Positions 1 through 5,882 of a stretch of DNA of 7,530 nt are shown piece by piece; position 1 is the stretch's first letter, and every line of letters starts with the position of its first letter. This DNA comes from Planctomycetota bacterium (GTDB lineage: Bacteria > Planctomycetota > Phycisphaerae > Phycisphaerales > UBA1924): positions 1 to 7,530 of the forward strand of contig JAFLCM010000116.1 of assembly GCA_017303565.1 (NCBI GenBank). Direction: 5' to 3'. The position numbers and the translations under genes were made by a program. Below the pieces are notes generated by a model. It had not been told where the DNA came from. It ran no database searches and was given only the letters and a program-made list of their open reading frames with translations.

Positions 1-1
1 C

Positions 2-985
2 CTGGCGGGGACGCTCCTGGCCGGTTCGGTGCTTTCGGGGGCAGCGGGGCTGGGGGGGTGCGCCTCGAACGGCCCGAGGACGGCTGGGGGGCGGGGCAGC
101 CGACGGCGGGTGACCCGCCTCGCGCACCTGACCGACCTGCACATCCAGCCCGAGCGCGGCGCGGGCGAGGGCGTGGCCCAGTGCCTGCGGGCGGTGCAGG
201 CGATGCCCGATCGTCCGTCGTTGGTGCTGACCGGCGGCGACCTGGTGATGGACGCCTACGACCAGCAGGAAGCCCGCACCCGGGAGGTGTTCGACCTGCT
301 CACGGGCGTGCTGAAGTCCGACTGCGGGCTGCCGGTGAAGCACACGCTGGGCAACCACGACATCTGGGGCTGGAACCGGCCCAAGAGCGGGATGACGGGT
401 GCCGAACCGCTCTACGGCAAGGCGTACGCCATCGACCGGCTGGGCATGTCCGGGGCGTACCACCACTTTGACGTGGGCGCGGGGCCGGGGGCGTGGCGAG
501 TCATCGTGCTGGACAGCGTGCGCCCTTCGCGCGAGGCAGGGTCGATCGGGTACGAGGCGTTCCTGGAGCCGGAGCAGTTCGACTGGCTGAAGCGGACGCT
601 GGCGGACACGCCGAAGGACCGGTGGGTGATGCTGTGCTCGCACGTGCCGATCGTGTCGGTGGCGGCCGCCCTCTCTCCAGCGCCGCCGCGACCGATGACG
701 GTGAGCACGAGCCTGATGCACGCGGACGCCCGGGAGTTGCGCGACCTGTTCCTGAAGCACCCCGCCGTGAAACTGGCGGTGGCCGGACACCTCCACGAGC
801 GGGAGACGCTGGGGTACGACGGCGTGACGTATGTGTGCGCCGGCGCGGTGTGCGGCGCGTGGTGGAAGGGTCGGCACAAGCGCTGCGACGAGGGCTACAG
901 CACGATCGACCTGTTCGACGACGGCTCGTTCGATTTGGCGTACCACACCTACGGCTGGAAGGCCCGGGAAGAGGCCCCCGCGTAG
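2..985 (+). CDS. Exported calcineurin-like metallophosphoesterase, 5'-partial
   Basis: Predicted metal-dependent phosphoesterase of the calcineurin-like fold. All core metal-ligand motifs are visible, numbering from the GTG at 29: DLH (D36, H38), GGD (69-71), GNHD (108-111), SH (H205) and GHLH (253-256). The set is complete, so the enzyme is probably active; the substrate (phosphomonoester, cyclic nucleotide or phospholipid) cannot be read from sequence. The frame is open to the left edge. The codons before 29 read LAGTLLAGSV and continue into SGAAGLGGC, a hydrophobic signal-peptide core followed by a lipobox-like LGGC with Cys at 59-61. The true start is therefore upstream of the window, and the protein is probably exported and perhaps lipid-anchored. 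A Tat twin-arginine would lie just outside and cannot be confirmed. The gene ends with TAG at 983-985, 7 bp from the stop of the convergent M16 gene. The fold assignment is firm; export is likely. Confidence 0.9.
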   Translation: MAGTLLAGSVLSGAAGLGGCASNGPRTAGGRGSRRRVTRLAHLTDLHIQPERGAGEGVAQCLRAVQAMPDRPSLVLTGGDLVMDAYDQQEARTREVFDLLTGVLKSDCGLPVKHTLGNHDIWGWNRPKSGMTGAEPLYGKAYAIDRLGMSGAYHHFDVGAGPGAWRVIVLDSVRPSREAGSIGYEAFLEPEQFDWLKRTLADTPKDRWVMLCSHVPIVSVAAALSPAPPRPMTVSTSLMHADARELRDLFLKHPAVKLAVAGHLHERETLGYDGVTYVCAGAVCGAWWKGRHKRCDEGYSTIDLFDDGSFDLAYHTYGWKAREEAPA

Positions 986-992
986 GGCACGA

Positions 993-2213
993 TCAGGCCG
1001 GGAGCATCCGCCCCACCGTGCGCGGGCGGAAGGGGAACGCGGCGTACACGGCGCGGAGATCGTCGAGCGTCACCGCGTTGATGGCGGTGAGTTCCTCTTC
1101 GAGCGGCCGGTAGGCGCGCTCGTAGGTCCACAGGCGTCCGAGGCGCTGCATGCGCCCGGCGGGGCGCTCGCCGGCGAGGGTGACGCTGGTGGCGAGCTTG
1201 TTGCGGAGGCGTTCGAGGTCGTCGGGCTTGAGCGAAGCGACGAGGCCGTCGATTTGGGCCTCAACGACGGACCAGACCTCGTCGGCGCGCTCGGGGTCGC
1301 AGGAGGCGTACACGTAGTAGTCGCCGCAGCCGTCGCGGGGGTCGTAGGCGGCGACGGCTTCCTCGGCGGTGCCGGGCTCGACGAGGGCCCAGTGGAGGCG
1401 GCTGTTGTCACCCCCGCCCAGGACCTGCCCGAGCATGCTGGCGGCGTAACGGCGCGGGTCGGTGCTGCTGGGCCCCGGGGTGATCATGAGGAGGTACGCG
1501 CGGTTGACCTTCGCGTCCTTGAGCGTGAACGACGCCTCGCGGGTGGGCGGGGCGGCGCTGTCGCGGGCGGCGCCCGTGTTGGACCACCTGCCGCAGAGGG
1601 CCTTGACCTGCTCGACGGCCCGCCGGAAATCAACGCGCCCGGCGAGAGCGACCACGGTGTTGTCGGCGCTGTAGCGGGCGTCGAAGTACGTCTGCATCTG
1701 GTCGCGCTGCAGCGCCTTGATCGTGTCGTCGGTCCCGAGCACGCGGTGGGCCAGGGGGTGGGAGCCGAAGTACTGCTCCATCGCCTTCTCGTACAGCACC
1801 CAGAAGGGGTTGTCCTTGTACATGGCGATCTCTTCGAGGATCACGCCCTTCTCGGTGTCGAAGTCGGCCTGGCGGAGCGCGGGGCGGAGGATGTCTCCGA
1901 GGATGTCGACGGAGCGCTCGAAGTGCTCGGGCAAAGTGGAGGCGTAGAAGCAGGTGAGTTCGCCCGACGTGTAGGCGTTGTAGTTGGCGCCGATCTCATC
2001 GAACTCGCGGTTGACGTCGTCGGCGGAGCGGCGGGCCGTGCCCTTGAACATCATGTGCTCGAGGAAGTGCGAGACGCCCATCACCTCGGGGCGCTCGTCG
2101 CGGGCGCCGGTGCGCACGAAAAACCCCGCGGCGGCGGTGTGCGCGGCGGGGTCGGTTTCGGCGATGATGGACAGGCCGTTGTCGAGGGTTTCGCGCTGGA
2201 ACGTGGCGGGCAT
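993..2213 (-). CDS. M16 family zinc metallopeptidase (processing-peptidase-like)
   Basis: A 406-residue single-unit M16 (pitrilysin/processing-peptidase type) metallopeptidase. The inverted zinc motif HFLEH is at residues 49-53 (ligands H49 and H53, catalytic E52). The third ligand is one of the paired glutamates at 127-128 in VILEEIAMYKDNP, about 75 residues downstream as the family requires. The N-terminus (TLDNGLSIIAE) and the block with GGGDNSRL near 267-273 fit the two halves of the M16 core. The length matches stand-alone M16B subunits. Such proteins degrade or process peptides and often work as homodimers or with an inactive partner; no second M16 gene is adjacent here. No signal peptide is seen, so it is probably cytoplasmic. 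The ATG at 2213 is chosen because family homology begins right after it, although no good Shine-Dalgarno sequence precedes it. It lies 52 bp downstream of the dockerin gene on the same strand, so cotranscription is possible. Confidence 0.95.
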   Translation of the reverse strand: MPATFQRETLDNGLSIIAETDPAAHTAAAGFFVRTGARDERPEVMGVSHFLEHMMFKGTARRSADDVNREFDEIGANYNAYTSGELTCFYASTLPEHFERSVDILGDILRPALRQADFDTEKGVILEEIAMYKDNPFWVLYEKAMEQYFGSHPLAHRVLGTDDTIKALQRDQMQTYFDARYSADNTVVALAGRVDFRRAVEQVKALCGRWSNTGAARDSAAPPTREASFTLKDAKVNRAYLLMITPGPSSTDPRRYAASMLGQVLGGGDNSRLHWALVEPGTAEEAVAAYDPRDGCGDYYVYASCDPERADEVWSVVEAQIDGLVASLKPDDLERLRNKLATSVTLAGERPAGRMQRLGRLWTYERAYRPLEEELTAINAVTLDDLRAVYAAFPFRPRTVGRMLPA

Positions 2214-2265
2214 GCGCGGAGTGTACGCGTGGCCCGGGGGCTGTTCCGAAGAGCGGCGGCGGGCC
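2214..2265 (-). other. Spacer between dockerin gene and M16 gene with a GC-rich stem
   Basis: This 52-bp spacer contains an outer inverted repeat, GGCCCG at 2231-2236 against CGGGCC at 2260-2265, with a 23-nt loop. A shorter overlapping option is GGGCC/GGCCC around the stop codon at 2261-2273. No T-tract follows on the minus strand, so this is not a convincing intrinsic terminator and read-through into the M16 gene is plausible. I see no promoter or ribosome binding site for the M16 gene here. Confidence 0.3.
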
Positions 2266-3489
2266 TCAGGCCCCGCAGCCGAACGCGCCGAGGAAGGCGG
2301 TCAGATCGAGGGTGTTGACGACGCCGTTGCAGTCGGAGTCGCCCAGCGTGTTCGGGGGGACGTTGGTCCCGAACGCGCCGAGGAACAGGACGAGGTCGGC
2401 GGTGTTGGTGACGCCGTTGAAGTCGAGGTCGCCCTGGCAGATCGGGGTGGGGACGAAGCGGAAGTGGGCGGCGATGGTGTCGACCTCGTCCTGCGGGCCG
2501 ACGAAGGCCTGCTGGAAGGTGAGGGAGGCGACGAAGTTGGCGCCGGGCTGGGAAGCGCCGAAGGAGCCGGCGTCGCAGGCGCCGAGGGTGCCGCTGGGGC
2601 CGGCGTCCTGGTCGCCCGGGCAGTCGCCGATCTGCTCGAAGAAGGTCCCGTTGCCGATGCCGGGGGCGGAGTCGTAGGCGTCCGAAGAGGCGAAGTTCTG
2701 GGCGGTGAAGGCGGCGAGGCCGATCTGGAAGCCGGGGCCGGGGCGCCCGGGGAAGCCCAGGCTGGACCACGGGATGCGGACCTCGAACTCGCCGGCGTTC
2801 TGGTTGCGGGTGTCGTAGGCGGCGCTGCTGTTGAGGGTGGCGTGCCAGAGGATGCCGGCGGTCTCGTTCTGCTGGGGGATGTCGGGGGTGGCGCTGTAGG
2901 GGCTGAGGGACTCGAACTTGGCGCGCCCGCCGCCGCCGTTGCCGTTGTCGACGAACTGCACGGCGAAGACGTGGCTGGGCGAGAAGCCAAAGGTGTTGGA
3001 GAAGTCGACGGCGCGGAAGCCGAAGCACTGGGTGGAGCCGACGGCGGGGGTGTTGACGATCGGGTCGGTGCCGCTGTTGAGCGAGGCGTCGAGGACGATG
3101 TAGAGGTCGCCCTGGTCGTTCGATGCCTTTGGGCCGTTGTCGGTGAAGCTGTTGAAAGGAAGCGTCGGGCCGGTGCAGGCGAGGTAGAGGTACTGGCTGT
3201 CGGCGTACCAGAAGAGTTGGATAATGTCGCCGCGGTTGTCGTTCATGGGGACGTTGACACTGTTGATGCCGTCCCACCAGTTGAAGCCGGAGGACTCGGC
3301 GACGGCGTCGGACGAGGAAGCGGAGCCGCCGATCGAGGGGACGCAGTTGGCGGCCTCGGTGAGCAGGGTCCATCCCTCGACGGCGCGGTCGACGCGGCCG
3401 TTGACGCTCACGCACTGGGCGGAGGCGGTCGGGGCGAGGGAGCAGGCGGCGCCAAGAGCGGCGACAACGACAGCGGAACGGACGGTCAT
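2266..3489 (-). CDS. Secreted CBM9/DOMON-like protein with two-repeat C-terminal dockerin
   Basis: A 407-residue exported protein. Residues 1-24 form a Sec signal peptide ending in TASA, with cleavage expected before Gln25. The body (about 30-345) resembles carbohydrate-binding CBM9-like/DOMON beta-sandwich domains: LFWYADSQYLYLAC at 92-105, GDLYIVLDAS near 127-136, and FEVRIPWSSLG at 235-245 followed by a GLAAF strand. I infer a binding rather than catalytic role, with moderate confidence. The C-terminus carries two calcium-loop dockerin repeats about 30 residues apart: D354, D356, N358, N362, D365 and D384, D386, N388, N392, D395, each followed by FLGAFG. Cys351 precedes the first loop and Cys405 lies near the end (GCGA). 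The start at 3489 is chosen over the in-frame ATG at 3618 because it has GGAGAG six bases upstream and opens directly into the signal peptide, whereas 3618 falls in the likely promoter. It is divergent from another dockerin gene and upstream of the M16 gene. Confidence 0.85.
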   Translation of the reverse strand: MTVRSAVVVAALGAACSLAPTASAQCVSVNGRVDRAVEGWTLLTEAANCVPSIGGSASSSDAVAESSGFNWWDGINSVNVPMNDNRGDIIQLFWYADSQYLYLACTGPTLPFNSFTDNGPKASNDQGDLYIVLDASLNSGTDPIVNTPAVGSTQCFGFRAVDFSNTFGFSPSHVFAVQFVDNGNGGGGRAKFESLSPYSATPDIPQQNETAGILWHATLNSSAAYDTRNQNAGEFEVRIPWSSLGFPGRPGPGFQIGLAAFTAQNFASSDAYDSAPGIGNGTFFEQIGDCPGDQDAGPSGTLGACDAGSFGASQPGANFVASLTFQQAFVGPQDEVDTIAAHFRFVPTPICQGDLDFNGVTNTADLVLFLGAFGTNVPPNTLGDSDCNGVVNTLDLTAFLGAFGCGA

Positions 3490-3495
3490 GGGTCT

Positions 3496-3501
3496 CTCTC
3501 C
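3496..3501 (-). promoter_or_regulatory. Ribosome binding site of the two-repeat dockerin gene
   Basis: GGAGAG on the minus strand with a 6-nt spacer to the ATG at 3489-3487. It decides the start against the in-frame ATG at 3618. The divergent gene at 3784 has the identical GGAGAG with the same 6-nt spacing. Confidence 0.75.
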
Positions 3502-3590
3502 AGAGGGTTGTGTAGTGACGGTTGCCGCGCGGCTCGTCGGGGAGGCGCGGAGGAAAATCGGGCGTATCCCGCGGAAGTAAAGCGGTTTAC

Positions 3591-3618
3591 ATTGTAACGG
3601 GCCGGCCTGGGGAAACAA
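3591..3618 (-). promoter_or_regulatory. Putative sigma-70-type promoter for the two-repeat dockerin gene
   Basis: On the minus strand, TTGTTT (3613-3618) and TACAAT (3591-3596) are separated by 16 bp. The -10 matches the bacterial consensus at 5 of 6 positions and the -35 at 3 of 6. It sits in a locally AT-richer patch of otherwise very GC-rich DNA. Transcription would begin near 3584, giving a leader of roughly 95 nt. The -10 overlaps an odd palindrome, TTACATTGTAA (3587-3597), which could be an operator. This is prediction from sequence only. Confidence 0.5.
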
Positions 3619-3668
3619 GCGAACGAGAACCGATCAGACGCGGGATGCAACCGCTTACGCGGATCCTG

Positions 3669-3688
3669 AGACACGCCGGATCGTGTCT
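3669..3688. repeat. Inverted repeat in the divergent dockerin intergenic region
   Basis: AGACACG (3669-3675) and CGTGTCT (3682-3688) form a perfect 7-bp inverted repeat around a 6-bp centre. It lies about 95 bp upstream of the 3784 start and about 70 bp from the minus-strand promoter. It could be a dimeric regulator site or a hairpin in a leader. Only three T residues follow (3688-3690), and no gene ends nearby, so it is not a good terminator candidate. Confidence 0.45.
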
Positions 3689-3771
3689 TTGCGCGCGATT
3701 CGCTGGCCGGGACAAGTGCGTTCGTCGCATGGGGAGGCGCGGGCGGGATGCCGCCCGGCACCGCCAAACCC

Positions 3772-3777
3772 GGAGAG
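3772..3777 (+). promoter_or_regulatory. Ribosome binding site of the PPC-dockerin gene
   Basis: GGAGAG with a 6-nt spacer before the ATG at 3784. It selects this start over the in-frame ATG at 3748, which would put a proline- and glycine-rich stretch in front of the signal peptide. Confidence 0.75.
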
Positions 3778-3783
3778 CCTTCG

Positions 3784-4806
3784 ATGTTGAATCTCACCAC
3801 CGCGCGCCGTGCGGGCGCGATCGCGTTGCTTTCGCTCACGCCCGGCGCCCCGGCCCAGTCAATCGTCGGCGGCGGCGTGCTCGTCGACAGCGACCCGACG
3901 AACGACATCTCCGCGGGCGCTTCGTACAACCTGAAGGCCGACCAGAGCCGCGCCATCATCGGCCTCGCGACCGTCGGCGCCGGCGACGCCGTGGACTACT
4001 TCGGCATCCGCATGCCCGCGGCGACCTACATCACCGCGATGACGATCCCGCTCGCCTCGCAGCCGCTCGGGCCGTTTGTGAACCCGGTGACGGCGATGAG
4101 GCTCGAGAACTTCGACGGGTCGGTGCAGTACGTGATCACTTCCACCGGCGGCACCGACCAGAGCGGGAGCGCGCCCAACAGCGGCGGATCGGTCGCGCGG
4201 GCACGCCCGTTCTCCGACACGAACATCAAGGTGCGGGTCAACTCCCCGCAGACGGGCGGGTACGCGGTCCTCGTCTCGGTCTACACCGGCGACAACGGCG
4301 AGTTCGTGGAGCAGGGGTCCAACGACGGCCCGGCCACCGCGATCATGCTGGGTCTGAACCTCGGCGGGCCGAAGATCGGCACCGCCGTGATCGCGAGCGG
4401 CACGGATGTGGACTATTTCGGCGTCGAGATGAAGCGCGGGCAGATCCTCGCGGCGGTCACCACCCCGTGCGAGGGCTTCCCCAACGACCTGAGCACCCCC
4501 GACACCGTGCTCGACTTGATCGGCACCAACGGGGCCACCGTGCTCGTGAGCAACGACGACGCGGGCACGGACCAGCTGGGCAACAACCGGGGCTCGGCGG
4601 TGCGCTACCGCGCCACCAAGGACGGGCGCTACTTCCTCCGCGTCAAGGGCTTCAACGCCTCGGCGATCGGTCGGTACGCGCTCACGGCGGCGCTCATCGA
4701 GCCGCCCCCCGGAACCGAGTGCATCGCGGACTTCAACGGCGACGGGCTGGTGGACACCAACGACCTGGTGACCTTCCTGGGCCAGTTCGGAAACCCGTGC
4801 CCGTGA
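3784..4806 (+). CDS. Secreted protein with two PPC-like domains and a single-repeat dockerin
   Basis: A 340-residue exported protein. Residues 1-24 are a Sec signal peptide (ARR n-region, hydrophobic AIALLSL core, APA cleavage site before Gln25). The mature part is an internal duplication of a bacterial pre-peptidase C-terminal (PPC)-like beta-sandwich. VDYFGIRM at 70-77 aligns with VDYFGVEM at 209-216, an offset of 139 residues, and later blocks such as TDQSGS/TDQLGN also align. The second copy has the classic LRVKGFN...GRYAL ending near 285-300. PPC domains accompany secreted enzymes and surface proteins, but no catalytic domain is present here. The C-terminus has one calcium loop (D316, N318, D320, D324, D327) followed by FLGQFG, with Cys313 before it and Cys339 at the penultimate residue. 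A classical dockerin has two such loops, so this is a half-length module. Binding or surface display is the likely role; the ligand is unknown. Confidence 0.85.
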   Translation: MLNLTTARRAGAIALLSLTPGAPAQSIVGGGVLVDSDPTNDISAGASYNLKADQSRAIIGLATVGAGDAVDYFGIRMPAATYITAMTIPLASQPLGPFVNPVTAMRLENFDGSVQYVITSTGGTDQSGSAPNSGGSVARARPFSDTNIKVRVNSPQTGGYAVLVSVYTGDNGEFVEQGSNDGPATAIMLGLNLGGPKIGTAVIASGTDVDYFGVEMKRGQILAAVTTPCEGFPNDLSTPDTVLDLIGTNGATVLVSNDDAGTDQLGNNRGSAVRYRATKDGRYFLRVKGFNASAIGRYALTAALIEPPPGTECIADFNGDGLVDTNDLVTFLGQFGNPCP

Positions 4807-4986
4807 CGGCCGGCGACGGCTCGGCCCCACGAAGATCCGAAAGTCGCGGGCGATCCGGACGGAAATCCCTTGCCCGGCGTGGGGTGTCGGTGTAGTTTCC
4901 CTGAAGCGGGCGACGCACAGCGCCCGGACCACAGGAATCCACCGCCGCGCTGGGCGTCATCGCGCAGCGCGGCACCAGGAGTCGCC
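4807..4986 (+). other. Intergenic leader of the 4987 gene with weak promoter-like pair
   Basis: No gene is seen in these 180 bp. A promoter-like pair is TTGCCC at 4870-4875 with TGTAGT at 4891-4896 (15-bp spacer) or TAGTTT at 4893-4898 (17-bp spacer). Both are weak matches and could be chance. No intrinsic terminator is evident after the stop at 4806, so read-through from the PPC-dockerin gene remains possible. Confidence 0.3.
4944..4973 (+). promoter_or_regulatory. Strong leader hairpin abutting the ribosome binding site
   Basis: GCCGCGCTG (4944-4952) and CAGCGCGGC (4965-4973) form a perfect 9-bp, nearly all G-C stem. Inside the loop, GCG (4954-4956) pairs with CGC (4961-4963) past a G/G mismatch, leaving a TCAT tetraloop. 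The stem ends 3 nt before the AGGAG at 4977-4981, which is 5 nt from the ATG at 4987. The position suits an effect on mRNA stability or translation initiation; function is inferred only. Confidence 0.5.
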
Positions 4987-5808
4987 ATGCGAAGCCGCAC
5001 CCCGGTCGGAGTTGTTCTTGGCTCGATCCTGCCCGTGGCGCTGCTGGCACCGGACGCGGGGGCGGGGCTGCTCTCCTCGGAGCCGTTCGACTACACCCGG
5101 GGCGAGTCGCTCCACGGGAAGGCGGGGGGTTCCGGGTGGTCGATCCCCTGGAGTTCCGCGAGCGCGAACCAGTCCATCTTCGGCCCGGGGCTGACGCACC
5201 CGCAGGCGTCATCGTCGGGCAACGCGGTGTCGATGGGGGCCGCGGCGGCGCTGCGGTACTTCGGCTCGGACATCAACCCCGGGACCACGGGGTTCTGGGC
5301 GTCGTTCCTCGTCAACCGTCTGTCGAGCGGCTCGGGCGGCGCGATCCAGTTCGTGGGTCCGACCGGTTCGGAGACGACGCTGGGCGTGGCGATCTCCTTC
5401 GGGGCGGCGAACTCGCCCGTGCTGCTGGCGGAGACGACGCTCGGGAACATCGGAGCGTTCAGCGCGTCGCCCGCCGCGGTGTCGGTGGGGAACACGGCGC
5501 TCGTGGTGGTGCGGGTGGTGCCGCTGGGTACCACGTACCGCGCGGACCTGTACATCAACCCGACGGCCCAGGACCTGAGCGTCAAGGCGTCGCTCACGCT
5601 GGCGAACACGACGGCGCTGCGCGGGGTGGCGCTGACCGGTGTCGCGTCGGGCCAGACGGTGTTCGACGAGGTGCGGGTGGGCGACACGCTGGCGGACGTG
5701 ACGAACATCCCCTCTCCGGGGGCGACGGGGGCGACGGGCGTTCTGCTCGCGTTCGCGGCGGCTTCGGCCCGGCGCCGGTCCTCGCGCTGCACGAGCGAAG
5801 GGTGCTGA
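4987..5808 (+). CDS. Exported protein, probable beta-sandwich, with PEP-CTERM-like tail
   Basis: A 273-residue protein of unknown function. The start at 4987 has AGGAG 5 nt upstream and opens into a signal peptide (MRSRTPVGVV...), with cleavage likely after Ala27 in DAGAG. The mature part begins EPFDYTRGESLHGKAGGSGW and ends with FDEVRVGDTLADV (226-238). This style is seen in planctomycete secreted proteins with concanavalin/LamG-like jelly-roll folds; that assignment is inference. The C-terminus has Pro-Ser-Pro (242-244), a hydrophobic stretch GVLLAFAAAS (251-260) and an Arg cluster (262-264). This resembles a PEP-CTERM sorting signal, which would be recognised by an exosortase and lead to cell-surface processing. 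Oddly, nine further residues including two Cys follow the Arg cluster, whereas such signals normally end there. The gene converges on the 5883-6659 gene across a shared terminator. Confidence 0.8.
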   Translation: MRSRTPVGVVLGSILPVALLAPDAGAGLLSSEPFDYTRGESLHGKAGGSGWSIPWSSASANQSIFGPGLTHPQASSSGNAVSMGAAAALRYFGSDINPGTTGFWASFLVNRLSSGSGGAIQFVGPTGSETTLGVAISFGAANSPVLLAETTLGNIGAFSASPAAVSVGNTALVVVRVVPLGTTYRADLYINPTAQDLSVKASLTLANTTALRGVALTGVASGQTVFDEVRVGDTLADVTNIPSPGATGATGVLLAFAAASARRRSSRCTSEGC

Positions 5809-5832
5809 GCGAGCGCTTCTTCGGCCAATGAA

Positions 5833-5863
5833 AAAGGCCCCGGGCGGGTCGCTCGGGGCCTTT
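5833..5863. terminator. Bidirectional intrinsic terminator
   Basis: AAAGGCCCCG (5833-5842) pairs perfectly with CGGGGCCTTT (5854-5863). The stem continues through a G-U pair (5843/5853) and GCG/CGC (5844-5846/5850-5852) to a GGT loop. It is flanked by AAAAA (5831-5835) on the left and TTTGCTTCTT on the right, so it can act in both directions. It lies 25 bp after the plus-strand stop at 5808 and 20 bp beyond the minus-strand stop at 5883, where two convergent genes would need it. Confidence 0.9.
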
Positions 5864-5882
5864 GCTTCTTGCTCAGGACGCT

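Noticed and set aside
29..985. GTG at 29 as the start of the phosphoesterase
   Set aside because: The frame is open to the left edge and the codons before it are part of a hydrophobic signal-peptide core, so the gene is truncated by the window.
831..2318. Long plus-strand open frame antisense to the M16 gene
   Set aside because: It is Gly/Ala/Val/Glu-rich with no domain, and the opposite strand encodes a clear M16 peptidase; this is a GC-rich shadow frame.
1984..3597. 537-codon plus-strand open frame antisense to the dockerin and M16 genes
   Set aside because: Low-complexity composition, no recognisable fold, and it spans two real genes and their spacer on the other strand.
3490..3618. N-terminal extension of the two-repeat dockerin protein to the ATG at 3618
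   Set aside because: The extension would start in the putative -35 element and would bury the signal peptide 43 residues inside the protein. The ATG at 3489 has a good ribosome binding site.
3522..4895. Arg-rich plus-strand open frame across the intergenic region and PPC-dockerin gene
   Set aside because: The Arg/Gly-rich composition is typical of an out-of-frame reading of GC-rich coding DNA; the real frame shows a signal peptide, duplicated domains and a dockerin.
3859..4932. 357-codon minus-strand open frame
   Set aside because: Antisense shadow of the PPC-dockerin gene, with no domain and a biased Arg/Ala/Val/Gly composition.
5091..5828. Minus-strand open frame opposite the 4987 gene
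   Set aside because: It starts inside the terminator region and lies wholly opposite a gene with a ribosome binding site, signal peptide and sorting tail.
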